DNA of 64,000 bases from Cichorium intybus (lineage: Eukaryota > Streptophyta > Magnoliopsida > Asterales > Asteraceae), in the NCBI GenBank assembly GCA_023525715.1, contig CM042010.1, positions 87,597,384-87,661,383 on the forward strand, given 5' to 3'. Position 1 is the stretch's first letter. Every line of letters begins with the position of its first letter. A program made the translations under genes and the position numbers. Below are positions 20,150-31,640 of this stretch, piece by piece. Below the pieces are notes generated by a model. That model did no database searches. It had not been told where the DNA came from and saw nothing but the letters and a program-made list of their open reading frames with translations.

Positions 20150-20477
20150 GAATTCTTTATCTGCATTCGCATGGATATGGGCAAGAAGAACAATACAAAA
20201 AAAGGAAAAAGAAAATAAAATACACAACACAGGAAATTAGAAATATAAGAAAAAAAAATAAATAAGACAAACAACAAAAAAAAATATATTTTGAGATATA
20301 TCAAAATAAAGAAAATAAATGGCTGAAATAAGTAAAGCAGTAAGAAAAAAATTAAAATAAAAATAAATAAAAAAAAACAAACACAAATGATGTTTTAGAA
20401 AGGATACATGCATTCCGAATCTTCCATGTCTAAAATCCGATTCCGAGGCATTCCGATTTTCGGAATCAATCGGAATC
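20150..20477. other. A-rich low-complexity spacer in SIRE-B
   Basis: The + strand is mostly A with scattered ATAAA from about 20187 to 20385. No gene is present. Long T-rich minus-strand frames here reflect composition only. Confidence 0.6.
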
Positions 20478-22413
20478 TCAGTTAGATATCGGAACGGATT
20501 CAGCTTCCATCATTCCGAGACCTTGAAGAATTCTGTTAAATACTAGTTCAGGAAGGGCCTTTGTGAAGATGTTAGCTAGTTGATCATTTGAGCGTACGAA
20601 ATGAACCTCGATGTTGCCGTCTTCAACATGATCTTTGATAAAATGATATCTGAGTGCAATGTGTTTAGTCTTTGAGTGTTGCACTGGATTGTGACAGATC
20701 CGAATCGCACTTTCGGAATCACAGTAAAGAGGAATACGTTTCATATTGACTCCATAATCTCTCAGTTGATTTTGAATCCATATTATCTGAGAGGTACATG
20801 AGGCAGCAGCAATGTATTCAGCTTCAGCTGTTGAGAGTGACACGCAAGTCTGTTTTCTTGATTGCCAGCTTACGAGTTTTCCATCGAGTAGTTGACAACC
20901 ACCTGAAGTGCTTTTGCGATCCAATCCATAACCACCAAGATCAGCATCGGAAAATGCTTGAACAAAGAAACCAGATCCTGATGGATACCATAATCCAAGA
21001 GAGGTTGTTCTTTTGAGATATCGGAATATATTCTTCACAGCACTGTGATGTGGCTCTCTAGGATTTGCCTGAAATCTTGCGCAGTAACAAACAGCAAACA
21101 TAATGTCAGGTCTGCTCGAAGTGAGATAGAGAAGTGAACCTATCATTTGGCGATAAAGAGTGATATCTGCAGCAGGTTTGTCTAGTGAAGGAGTGAGTTT
21201 TGTTCCGAAAGCCATCGGAACTTTGACTTTAGAATCTCCCTTCATTCCGAATTTCTCTAAGAGGGACTTGGTATAAGCTTCCTGATTCATGAATATGCCT
21301 TCTGAGCTTTGTCTGATGTTAAGTCCGAGAAAGAAATTGATTTTACCCATCGAGCTCATTTCAAATTTTGTCTCCATGAATTTTCGGAATTCGGCCGTTA
21401 AGCTAGGGTGAGTTGATCCGAAAATGATGTCATCGACATAGATTTGAACAATTATCAGGTGACTTCCTTTCCGTTTTGCGAAAGAAAGTTGGGTCGACAG
21501 ATCCTTGCTTGAACTTGGATTGCTTGAGGAACCGAGTTAAAGTTTCATACCAAGCTCTTGGAGCTTGTTTTAGGCCGTAAACAACTTTGTCTAACACATA
21601 GCAATGATCAGGATGTTTACTGCTCACAAAGCCTGGTGGCTGTTCGACGTAGACTGTTTCTTCTAATTCTCCATTCAGAAAAGCGCACTTGACATCCATC
21701 TGATAGACATCGAACCCTTTGTGTGCTGCATACGCAAGAAAAATCCGAACGGACTCTAGTCTGGCTACTGGTGCGAATGTTTCTTCATAATCAATTCCTT
21801 CTTCTTGACAGTAACCTTTAACAACCAGTCTTGCTTTGTTCCGAATGACATTCCCTTCTTTGTCTAACTTGTTTCGCAAAACCCATTTCATTCCGAGAAC
21901 AGATGCTTTTTCCGGAGTCGGAACTAATCGCCACACCCTGTTGCGTTCAAATTCGTTTAGCTCATCTTGCATTGCTTGGACCCAGTCCGCATGATCAAGT
22001 GCTACTTTAACTGTTTTAGGTTCAATCTTGGAGATGAACGAATGAAACATGCAAAATTCCACTTTTGAAAATAATCCAGCTTGCTTTTCTTTAGCTTGAG
22101 CTCGAGTGAGAACACCAGCAGAAGTCGTTCCGATGATTTGAGATTTTGGATGATCTCTCGTCCATTTTATCATTGGAGGATAATTTGGATCATATTCAGG
22201 ATTAATTTCCGAAATGATTTATTCTGCTTCCGAATGTACCTCTGACTGTGTGTCAAGGTCATTATTTTCAACTTCATTCTCCCCCTGGAAGTTTGCATCA
22301 TTTCTATCATCAAAGTGATCTTGTTCAACCGGTAGAGTGGTTGATTCGGATTCATGAACCATACTCTCCCCCTAAACAGGTGCTGAACTCTCCCCTGGAT
22401 AGGTGCTGAACTC
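20478..22413 (-). pseudogene. pol: SIRE-B pol: RT and RNase H
   Basis: On the minus strand, RT begins after the integrase hinge and contains the LVVKGYCQEEGIDYEETF-type motif (about 21810-21760) and the catalytic YVDD at 21440-21429. RNase H follows, with the STAEAEY motif (about 20830) and the conserved HSKTKHI segment (about 20680). It ends at TAG 20478-20480. Breaks: an in-frame TAA at 22219-22221 and a frame change near 21470, just before YVDD. The frame also changes upstream in the hinge (see the short repeats at 22375-22447). Confidence 0.92.
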
Positions 22414-22447
22414 TCCCCCTGGATAGGTGCTGAACCCTCCCCTGCAA
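22375..22447 (-). repeat. Short tandem repeat with polypurine runs in the SIRE-B integrase-RT hinge
   Basis: Three units of about 24 bp contain GGTGCTGAAC and a run of C followed by TGGAT. The C run has four bases in one unit and five in another, consistent with slippage that produces the frame change here. In element sense these units read as GGGGGAGAGT, like the polypurine tract. Confidence 0.7.
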
Positions 22448-24113
22448 GGTCATTATTTTCACTGACTGTACTTTCTATAAGTTTTAATAACTCATCTTCT
22501 TGGTTATCTCGTGCATTTGCCTCTGATGTTTTTACGGTTTCTTGGTCATCGAACAAATTCAAGAATTCCTCATATAGATCCAGAAGAGGAATTGCAGATT
22601 TATTGGATTCGGGAAAATGATTCGGGAAGACAAGTTTTAATAACTCATCTTCTTGGTTATCTCGTGCATTTGCCTCTGATGTTTTTACGGTTTCTTGGTC
22701 ATCGAACAAATTCAAGAATTCCTCATATAGATCCAGAAGAGGAATTGCAGATTTATTGGATTCGGGAAAAATGTCTTCAGTCTTTGTACTAACGTGCTTT
22801 GCTCTGGAATTGGATCTATCATCAAATGTGATGTAGTATGTTTCTTCAATCTTTCGAGATCTTTTGTTCAGAACACGATAGGCCTTTGAGGTAAGAGAGT
22901 AGCCCAGAAAAATCCCTTCATCAGCTTTTTCATCCCATTTAACTCGTTTTTCTTTGGAGTTAAAAATGAAGCACTTGGATCCGAAAACATGGAAGAATTT
23001 TACGTTTGGTTTTCGCTTGTTGATAATCTCATAGGGAGTAAGATTGAACCTTTTTGTGATGTTTGATCGATTCTGAGTATAACAAGCAGTTGCGATGGCG
23101 TCGGCCCAGAAGTATAAAGGAAGTTTTGCAAAAGAGAGCATTGTGCGAGCAGCTTCACAGAGAGAACGATTTCGTCTTTCTACAACTCCATTTTGTTGAG
23201 GAGTGTAAGGGGCGGAGAAGTTATGCGTGATTCCTTTATTGACAAGAAAATCATCTAGAACTTTATTTTTGAATTCTGTCCCATTATCACTTCTTATCAT
23301 TCGAACCTGTTTTCGGAGAAGGATTTCTATCTGCTTGATGAAGTTAATCATGTTGATCGCCGCTTCAGATTTTTGCTTGAGAAAGAATACCCATGTGAAA
23401 CGAGAGAAGTCATCCACCACAACCAGAATGTATTTGTTATGAGCAACACTTTCGATGGCAGATGGACCACAAAGATCAATATGCAGAAGTTCCACTGGTT
23501 CGATGATCTTTGTGTTGATGATTGTAGAATGGCTCTTCCGACTTTGTTTTCCTAGCTCACATGCATCACAGAGTCGGTCTTTGTCGTACTTGAGTAGCGG
23601 TAATCCTCGCACAAGATCACCAAGTACCAGTTTATTGATATCACGGAAGTTCAGGTGAGACAACCGTCTGTGCCATAGCCAACTATCATCGTTCTTAGCT
23701 TTAGTGAGTAGGCAGATTGCATGTTTTCCTTGGATCGGTCGCATGTCCAAAGGAAACATCTCTCATTTTCTTTTTGACTTCAAAATTATCTTTTTGGATT
23801 CCTTCTCACCTAGCTCGGAGCCATCTTCATCAAATGAGACTTTAAGACCTGTTCTGACGACCAGTTGTGAAACACTGATCAAGTTGTGCTGAAGTCCTTC
23901 CACATATGCCACTTTTCGTATCGAAATTTCACCATTTGTGATCATGCCATAGCCTTTGATGTTGCCTGTTGCATTGTTTCCATAACTGACTTTTCCTCCA
24001 TTCGTCAGCGAGCGATATTCTCGTAATTCCTCCTTCCTTCCAGTCATGTGACGTGAACAGCCGCTGTCAATGTACCATTCCGGATCATACTGTTCGTCAC
24101 GTAGAACCTGCAC
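22414..24113 (-). pseudogene. pol: SIRE-B pol: protease and integrase
   Basis: In transcription order: protease with DSGCSRHMTG (Asp codon at 24068-24066), a GAG-pre-integrase HHCC domain (LWHRRLSHLN-type, about 23680), the integrase catalytic core (DLCGP, about 23460; SDNGTEF, about 23290; a Glu in QQNGVVERRNRS, about 23190) and the C-terminal region up to the duplicated hinge. An in-frame TGA lies at 23763-23765. Protease, integrase and the distal gag share one frame. Confidence 0.93.
22476..22780 (-). repeat. 153-bp in-frame tandem duplication in SIRE-B
   Basis: The segment starting TGGTTATCTC recurs at 22501 and 22654, with no difference seen over more than 110 bp. It adds 51 codons to the hinge between integrase and RT without breaking the frame. 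Confidence 0.9.
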
Positions 24114-27100
24114 AAGTTAGAGAGATTTAGGAACCCAAACCAGTGTGGGCCCATGTGAGAATTTACGTGAGATAGGAAAAATGCATGATCTTTCAACCCA
24201 AAAGGATTTTCTCAGAGATGACTGATTTTTCTTATTTTCAATTCTGAACACTTTCATTTTTGTGGATTGCCATTGTTCTTTAGAAAAACGAGATTTCTTT
24301 GGAGTGAATGTGTTCGTAACTTGATAATAATGAGTTTTCTGATTGTGAGAGAGAAAAGTGGGATTTTGATTTTTAACCGATTGAGAAGAGGGTTTTGTTT
24401 TGATAGCAACGGTTGGATGAATCTTGTTGGTTTTAAGATCCTGAGTGATTTCAGGATAGAGTTTTGCCTTCCCTTTTGAATCCGTTGAACTGAGAACACG
24501 TGTAGGATTCTTTGTTGTTGTTGTTGAGACAGATGGTTTAGGTACTGGTTTTGGTTTTGGAGTAGGCTCAACTTTCCGAATGGGAATTGGGTTGACTCTC
24601 TAGTTTAGATTTGAGTCGTGTTTGTTTCTCCAGAATTGTTTTCTCTCTTTCAGATTCTTTTTGTACCTGGCATTCATTTGTTTCCTTTTGGCAATGAGCT
24701 CTTCAGGAGACTTATGAATATAAGATGTCGAGCTATGATTAGAATCAGACTTGAAGGTGCTCGTCTTAGGGCTTGAAGAATTAGATTTCACATTTTCTGT
24801 ACCCCATGAACCATTTTGAGAGACAGAATTTTTACAGTTCAATGATCCAGAAACGTAGTTACCACGAGACTTCCACGAGGTCATTTCGGAAAGGCCTTTA
24901 GTCTCATCTGAGTTGTCAATTGGTTCCGACCAAAAGAAAGAATCACATACATCGGAATTATCGTTATCGACTAGGACTTTAAGTTCAGTTACATCTTTTG
25001 TATTTAGGCTTGGTTTAACGAAAACTTGATTTGGTATAGTGTGGATCTTTGGAAAAACAGTAGCTTGTTCATTTAAAGTGTGTGATCCTTCATTTTTAAC
25101 AATTCTCGCAAAAGCAACTGAATTTTCAGAAATGAGATTTTTCTTAGTTTCACTAGAATTTGATACGAATTCCGAACAGTCAATTTCATCCTCAACAGAT
25201 ATTTCACTCATATCACTTTCATCAAAATCTGAAATATTCTCATCAATGGGAACATTATCGGAATTTAGTTTAGAGCATAATGAATGAAAATTCTTTAGAG
25301 TTGCTGTTTTAATTTCCTCGTCATCATTTTCTGAAAAATATTCTTTGACCATACTTTTATGTTCTTTGGACTGTATATAGCTTTCAATTTTATCAAGTCC
25401 GATTCGATAAGCTTCTGAAACCTCATCAGATGAAACAATGGTTTCACACATATGACATTCTGCATCGATTTCATCCTCTTTCAACTCAAGAAAGGGCAAA
25501 ATCATTTTGTGTAAACCCCTGCCTATGTCACAATCAAGATGCAATTGAGTAATATTATTGTAAAGACGCTTAGCAATTAAACAAAAAATGTTTCTCTGTT
25601 TGACAATAACTAAATTATCCCGTTTGACATAAATAATATCGTCTCTTGCTTTGACTAACTCACTATCCAACGTCTCGATTCTTATTCGTCTCTCCTCATT
25701 CTTATTCGATATCCTGCTCAATTGATCATTTAGGTTAGAATTGCTTAGACGTGTCCTTTTTAAGCTATCACTCAAACTGGAGACAGTAAATCTAAGATCA
25801 TCTAATTCAGCATCATAACAAGAAGAGCAAATATTTAAAGATTTAAGGATAGAGCGTACCTTGTTGACCACAGCCTCACATTCCTCAACTTGTTCATAGA
25901 CGGGCTTCGCAGCAAAACAACTTGCTGAGGCTTGACACCCGTCGGTAGAGTAACCTCTGCTGTCGGAATGATCAGCTTTCACCATCAGACGTCGACCATG
26001 CGTTGGATTCCTCACCTCCTCGTCTTCCGAGTCCGTTGACCAGACCTCAATAGCTCCAAACTCGCTGTCCTCTTTCACCACAAAGGCTGCCTTGGTTGAT
26101 GAACCATCATTCCTTTTTAGTTCCGCAATCTTCTTTGCGTAATAAGCTTCATCTTTCACCTGCTCCTTCTTCTCAGCTTGTTTTCGGAGCAAACAATCTT
26201 TCACAAAGTGGTTCTTGCCGTTACAATAATGGCAGTCATATCTTGAGTCGCCAGCAAGTTTCTTCTCCTCATCATTCTTCTTTTTCTGACTTTCTTCCAC
26301 AGTCTTTTTCTGACTTTCTTCCACAGTCTTTTCAGCATCGAAATCGATTATTGAATTTGGAAAAGTTTTTCTTGAAGAACTTCTTGGGATTTGATACCAT
26401 CAATGCTTTGTCTTCACTGGTCAAATCATCATCGGAAAAGTCAGATTCGGAATCAATTTCGGCCGATTTCTTTCCGGCAGCAACTAGTGCAAGCGAACCA
26501 AGACTGGTAGTCGCTTTGGCTTCCGAAATGATTTCCTTTTCATGGGATTTGAGGATTCCCACAACCTTAGCCAAAGTGTAAGTTTTGAACTGTTCGTGCG
26601 CTTTTATTGTAGAAACGATAGCCTTCCATTCGGAACGAAGACCATCAAGAAAGGTAACCTTTTGCTCAATGACAGTCCGAGCCAGATTGTATTTTAATAA
26701 TCGACTTAGAAGATGATTGTATCGATTGAAGGTCTGAGTTAGAGTTTCTTCTGAACCTTGTGAAAAAGATCCGAAATCGGAAAGAAGAGTGGTCTGAATG
26801 GAGTGTTCAAGGTCAGCATCTCCAGAATACAATTCTTTAAGTCTATCCCAGATCTCTTTAGCTGTTTCGCAAGAACTAACCAGACGAAGAGTATCTGCTT
26901 GGAGAGCGAACCTGATAATTCTAAATGCTTTGATGTTGCACATTAGTTTGTCTTTTTCTTCTTGAGGAATGTTTGTGTGAGTGACGAGCAAGTTGTTGTA
27001 TTCTTTTAGGGTTTTGATAACCCTCCTTGTGTCTGTGTGGACGTGAGTTTCTTCAGTGATAGCCTGCCAGATCGTTGATCCATGTTCTTCAATGCCAAGA

Positions 27101-27225
27101 ACATAGTCTTCAAAATGCAACGCCCAGACCTCATACACTTGAGTAAACAGAATTGGAGTCCTGGTAGTGGATCCAATGCTGCTTGAAAGATTAAAGGACT
27201 GAGTATGTAAGTCGTCAAAAGCCAT
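24114..27225 (-). pseudogene. gag: SIRE-B gag
   Basis: The start is ATG 27223-27225. About 300 codons of copia-type capsid sequence (including WDRLKELY-type and LARTVIEQKV segments) are followed by a frame change near 26325-26345, at a duplicated 24-bp stretch (26281-26333). The frame then runs through a CX2CX4HX4C zinc knuckle (about 26250-26190) and a long charged, coiled-coil-prone C-terminal part. Stops: TAG 24600-24602 and TAA 24117-24119. At roughly 1,000 codons the Gag is long, as expected for Sireviruses. It would package element RNA. Confidence 0.88.
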
Positions 27226-27368
27226 TGATACTTGTTTATTTTTATGAATCAGAAGTGTAAGTTCAAATCAAAAAGAAGAGTCGAACGTAAAAGATCAAGG
27301 TCTGATATCCAAAATCGATTGAAACGATGAAGATAATCAAAACAGATCCGTGAATAACACAAACTCCC

Positions 27369-27380
27369 GCTCTGATACCA
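27369..27380 (-). other. Primer-binding site of SIRE-B (tRNA-iMet)
   Basis: On the minus strand it reads TGGTATCAGAGC, next to the 5' LTR at 27383. Confidence 0.9.
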
Positions 27381-27382
27381 AT

Positions 27383-27701
27383 TGTTGAAATGAGAGAGTT
27401 GGATCGAGATTCAAAAATGCGGAATAATGTAAATAAACAAGATCAAGAACAGAAAATATGAAGAACTGATGTCTAATGATTAAAATGCAACTCAAGAACA
27501 ATTCGATGTGAACTATTCTGTATGAGCGCCGTGATCAGATTACAAAAGTTAACCCTAATGAGGGTATGAACATGCTATTTAAACGAAAACTAAGTATGGA
27601 AGGACAGACCCATTCCATAACCGATAGCTAAATTATAGGCACAAAATCTGGCAACAAATCCGATTAGCATATTTGACTCAATCTTAATTTATGACTCAAC
27701 A
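27383..27701 (-). repeat. 5' LTR of SIRE-B (319 bp)
   Basis: It pairs with 14500-14818. A TTTAAATAG-type promoter box is possible on the minus strand near 27574-27582. Confidence 0.95.
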
Positions 27702-27706
27702 CACGA
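27702..27706. repeat. Target-site duplication of SIRE-B, right copy
   Basis: CACGA, identical to 14495-14499. Confidence 0.95.
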
Positions 27707-27985
27707 TATTTGGCGGATGAAGTGAAGGCAGTTCAAAAAGCCTTGCAGACCCACGGACGGGAACACCAGGTTCAGGCGATGGCGATACATGAAATTGATA
27801 GGCATACTAAAAATACACACGCCCAACTTCTTTGGCTGTCAGAGTGTATTATCAACTTCATCAATGGGTCTCAAAATCCTATTCAAAGACCTCAGCCACG
27901 AGACGTTGAGGAAGAAGAAGAACCGATAGAAGAGGAGGAAGAAGAACCTATGGAGGATGAGGAGGATGATACAGCACATAGTTAG
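27707..27985 (+). pseudogene. ATHILA ORF-1-like gene, 3' segment
   Basis: The frame continues directly from the codon ending at 14499 once one CACGA copy is discounted, and ends at TAG 27983-27985 after 92 codons. A heptad-like amphipathic stretch is followed by a highly acidic tail (runs of glutamate, about 27908-27970). The complete gene would have had about 436 codons. Confidence 0.8.
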
Positions 27986-29311
27986 GGGAAGTAATTATGT
28001 TTTCTTTTCAGTTCTTAGGTTAAAAGTGTCCATTTTAGGATAGATTTGAATTTTGTTGCTAAAAAATAGTTAAATGTTAGGATGATTGTTCGTAGATGAA
28101 AAATAAGCCATTTTCAGGCATTAGGACGTAATAAAACTTAGTGATTTTGTGTTGAATCTGCTATTGTGAGTGTTTGACATTAGTACAATCTGCTGAAATT
28201 ACCGCGCCGCGGCTCCTTCACAAGGCGCGACGCGGTCATTTCCCATTTGACGGTGATTTCAACGCTCATAATTACCGCGACGCGCGCACTTCAATCGAGC
28301 GTCGCGGCTATCCGCAACACATAAAAGTTAGTTTGTTGTATATTTGTTGTTTTTGTTCTGGTAGTTTATATTTTATATGTCATGTTTGCGTTTAATGTTC
28401 TGTTGAGTCATGCATGTTATACCAATTGGGAAGGAGTTGTCTCAGACAAGTGTGGGGTCACCATGTCCCCTCCACTTGTCTTGACCACCGGCGTGTTCAC
28501 TGTTGCGCTACAACTCCAGAATGCGAAATCAATGATCTTTTTGTTCGAATTTGTACCTGTGATACCGAGTACCAACCAAGCAATCTACCGTCCAAAGGGG
28601 TAACTCCTTCTCCCTTGTTCTAAAATATTTTTATGTACAACGGGGACGTTGTACGGTTTTAAGTGTGGGGTGTGGAAGGTCGAAAGAGTTTATTTTTGAA
28701 ATTTTTGCAGAAAATACCAATTTTTAAATTTTTAGCAACTTTTTCAAATTCTTTACTAAATTGTAATTTTGAAACGAATGGTTTGTGATTGTTTATAGCA
28801 ATAGTATTTTTCAAGAGATACTATGTAGTTGTTACCATGCTATTAGCTTTAGTCAAATAAGTTGAGTTTTAAGAGTTAGACGATTGGACTGTTTTAGGAT
28901 TGGAATTTAGGAAGGAAATGTCAATCTGTGGCCTTTGTTGTTCGAGCCGGTAGGTCTAAAATGGGTGGGCCTTATGCACCTTGCCACCTAAGATCGTCTG
29001 GTCTGGGATGGTATTTCTGAAAGCTCGCTACACTGACAACATCGAAAGTTATGGACAATCCCATAATGGCCTTTAGAATCTGAATGAGTATGTACACTTC
29101 ATTGTGGATAGAAAATTTGTAATCAATGGTTCTGTAGAAAGCCATGAATTCCAAAGAACATTCTGATTAGGTTTTTATGAACTATTTCACTCTAACTCAT
29201 AGAGCAATAAGCTTTGAAACTAAACACATTCAAAAATTGTTTGAATCATAGTTAGAATTTATTAAAAAACTCTCTTGCTTGGGGACAAGGAAGGCACAAG
29301 TATGGGGTGTT
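27986..29311 (+). other. Athila-1 3' non-coding region and polypurine tract
   Basis: No gene seen. It has CG-rich motifs near 28200-28310, a hairpin-capable segment (28448-28481: ACAAGTG and CACTTGT arms with GGGG/CCCC cores), two internal copies of the polypurine core AAGTGTGGGG (28450, 28661) and the terminal tract ending at 29311, before the LTR. It aligns to 2100-2958 of Athila-2. Confidence 0.7.
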
Positions 29312-30438
29312 TGACAACGCCTAGTGATATTACATATTTTAGTCGTTGTTGAGCCCTATTCTTAGTGAAATTATATCATATATATCATGGTATTCTCACT
29401 TTTCATGCCAGTACTTGTTTGGAAGAAAATAATGAAAACAGGGACCAAAAGCGTGCAAATTGGAGTAAGTTTGGAGAAGAAGGAAAAATCAGGAAAATAC
29501 GTACGCGCGCCGCGGAAATCAAGAAGGCGCGACGCGGATAAGAGGTGGTGGAACAAATTCAAATTCCAGGAAAACGGGGATAAACCCCTACGCGCGACGC
29601 GGGATCCTTAATTGCGCGGCGCGGCTACGGAAAATTTGCAACTATAAATAGAGGCTTTTCCAGCCAAAACCCTAGAAAAAACCCGGTGGAAAAACGACCT
29701 GAAGGCTCTTTGACTCCGTGATTAAGCTTTTGCAACTTCACAATTGGTATTTTATGTTTTAGAATTTAATTTCTTTTTAGTATTAGTTAGCATTAGTGGC
29801 TAGGGTCTTTGGGAGTGACAACCATTGACCTTGAGCATTTTAGTTTACTGTTTTTCAGTATTGGTTACTGTATTGGATCATTGGAATTCGTTTTGGGTTT
29901 ATGAAAATCATTTGGTTACAAGTAATATTGGTTTTTTGGTGTTTGATGCTTGTTATTGAATTGTGTTTGCTGGTTTGTTTTTGGATGTTTGTTTTGACCT
30001 TGTTGGACTATTTTCCCTTGCTTATTTCAGTAGCCAACTAGGTTAGCTTTTTAGGTTTGAACTTTAGCCAGTGACTGTCCCTTTGGATCCTTAGTTATTG
30101 GTTTAGTTTATGCCTTGTTTTGGTTTATGTTTGGTTTGTTTGGATGCCTTTGTTTGCTTCTGAATTAGAGATGTACTTTTGATTTCAGAAAGTAACTAGG
30201 TTTGGTTTGAAGCTTAGCTTAGTCTATGCTTGTTTTGAGATTGTTCAAGTTAGGTTTTTTGCGTTTAGTAACAAAAGGGTTAGAAACTAGGTCCTCTGAC
30301 TATAGCATGACACTATAGTTAGTAATCTTTCATCTATCTGACCACGTAGCTCCTGCGGATCGACCCTGACTACCACTGTGCTAGTGTGTGTGTTAGGTTT
30401 TCTCTTATTTTTGACCGCACAATGACCTAGGCATGTCA
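29312..30438 (+). repeat. 3' LTR of Athila-1 (1127 bp)
   Basis: It pairs with 5635-6763. It keeps four CG-rich motifs of the GCGCGACGCGG type (about 29503-29630) upstream of TATAAATAG (29643-29651). It ends GGCATGTCA. Confidence 0.93.
29643..29651 (+). promoter_or_regulatory. TATA box of the Athila-1 3' LTR
   Basis: TATAAATAG, identical to 5966-5974. Confidence 0.6.
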
Positions 30439-30443
30439 GATCT
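30439..30443. repeat. Target-site duplication of Athila-1, right copy
   Basis: GATCT, identical to 5630-5634. Confidence 0.9.
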
Positions 30444-30625
30444 TATCAAGTTTGGTCTTCGGACTCAGATGATGATGAAGTGAGAAAGCCAACTCATAGT
30501 GCTTTCATGGCATATGATGTCGGTAAGAGCTTTCTGAAAGACACTTCGGAGAAGACTGATGAAGAAGAGATGCTGGAGGTTGAAACAACTGCTGGTCTTG
30601 GTTTCGTGACTTCGGAGATACATGA
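30444..30625 (+). pseudogene. gag: SIRE-A gag, second segment
   Basis: This 182-bp piece of SIRE-A gag is left between Athila-1 and Tekay-1. Its acidic residues (VWSSDSDDDEVRKPTH) match the SIRE-B Gag stretch just after the zinc knuckle. It ends in CATGA (30621-30625), the Tekay-1 target. Confidence 0.85.
30621..30625. repeat. Target-site duplication of Tekay-1, left copy
   Basis: CATGA is repeated at 39295-39299. Confidence 0.92.
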
Positions 30626-31139
30626 TGTAACACCCGGCTTTTAAAACAAAAACACCCCTGAAAAATTTTTCATTTAAAACACAGGTTTCAATACATAAAA
30701 CCATAACAAGGGGTATATTTTAATAAAAACGGGTACAAGTGTATCAAGGAGAGTATAAAATACCATAACTCCTTTAAAGCCGGGCTGCTACTGACAGCAT
30801 CTATGAGTCCCACTTCAAAGTCACGGACTCTATCTTGTCCCCTACCAGTATCATGCTAACCTGCAGGGACAGTAACAAACGGTATGAGCTACAAAGCTCA
30901 GTGAGTAATCTTTCCTGCCAATAACATGTATTTAATACAATTATGTATTTTTCTGGATATCGAATCCAAAACTCATAGCCTTACTGGCTGACCATATATC
31001 TCTTAGGATTTCACATCCTAATTTTGTAGCCTTACAGGCTACTTCATGACAACCTGCAATTATCAAACCACATCAGTTATTTGCACAGATAATTATATCT
31101 ATCGTTTCTGTCCCATGTTTCTTAGTCACAATGGACTGC

Positions 31140-31640
31140 ATCATATGTCATGGCTATATAAGCCACACCCTGTGTCATAGCTATGTAAGCTGCACCAAAA
31201 CAATATCAATATATAAATCATAGCCCGCAGGCCGTATCAACTGGGTTTAATACCCGATATCATAGCCAAAAGGCCGCACCATGTACCTGTAACAAAATCA
31301 TAGCCCGAAGGCTGCACCAAATCATAGCCAACAAGGCCGCATCGGAGACATATGGCTCACGGGTTAGCCCGCTGTTGCCGTGGCTCACGGGTTAGCCCGC
31401 TGTTGCCTAGACTCACGGGTTAGCCCGCTGTTGTCTATATAAATTTAACTCCTCGAAATAAACTGCGGCTCACGGGTTAGCCCGCTGTTGCCTAGACTCA
31501 CGGGTTAGCCCGCTGTTGTCTATATAACAGTTTACATAGATATATTGACTCACAGTTCCGTTCTTGTCTATTATAGACTCACAGCTTATCTGGTCTTGTC
31601 ATTTTATTGACTCACAGTTCCGTTCTTGTCTATTATAAAC
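31140..31640 (-). repeat. Compound tandem array in the Tekay-1 3' LTR
   Basis: Three sub-arrays lie side by side: units with CATAGCC...GGCCGCACC (about 31145-31345), units of about 28 bp with CTCACGGGTTAGCCCGCTGT (about 31351-31525), and units with GACTCACAG...CTTGTCTATTAT (about 31545-31640). Confidence 0.85.

Larger units (their letters stand above)
14500..27701 (-). mobile_element. SIRE-B: full-length Sirevirus-type copia element (13,202 bp)
   Basis: Two 319-bp LTRs (14500-14818, 27383-27701) with TGTTGA...TCAACA ends, CACGA duplications, a tRNA-iMet PBS at the right and a polypurine tract at the left place it on the minus strand. In transcription order it carries gag, protease, integrase, RT, RNase H, a spacer holding an antisense Agenet-domain gene, then a second ORF of about 1,100 codons. 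The LTRs differ at five positions (four transitions, one transversion), so it is fairly young. Coding regions are nearly complete but broken by a handful of stops and frameshifts. Confidence 0.95.
5635..30438 (+). mobile_element. Athila-1: complete Athila-type Ty3/gypsy element, interrupted by SIRE-B
   Basis: LTRs of 1129 and 1127 bp bound the element, flanked by GATCT duplications. The internal order is PBS, gag, protease, RT, RNase H, integrase, post-pol stem-loops, ATHILA ORF-1 and a 3' region with polypurine tract. Without the 13,202-bp SIRE-B insertion and its 5-bp duplication the element is about 11.6 kb, normal for Athila. All coding parts carry stops or frameshifts, so it is not autonomous now. 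Confidence 0.93.

Noticed and set aside
20029..20304. Minus-strand ORF of 91 codons rich in F, L and I
   Set aside because: Complement of A-rich low-complexity sequence overlapping the 3' end of the Agenet-like gene.
13468..27985. Calling the ATHILA ORF or the Sirevirus second ORF an envelope gene
   Set aside because: The label rests on position only; I see no signal peptide, cleavage site or membrane anchor in the supported frames.
31351..31525. Regularly spaced short repeats resembling a CRISPR array
   Set aside because: Plant nuclear LTR context; units are contiguous tandem repeats without unique spacers, inside a retrotransposon LTR present twice.
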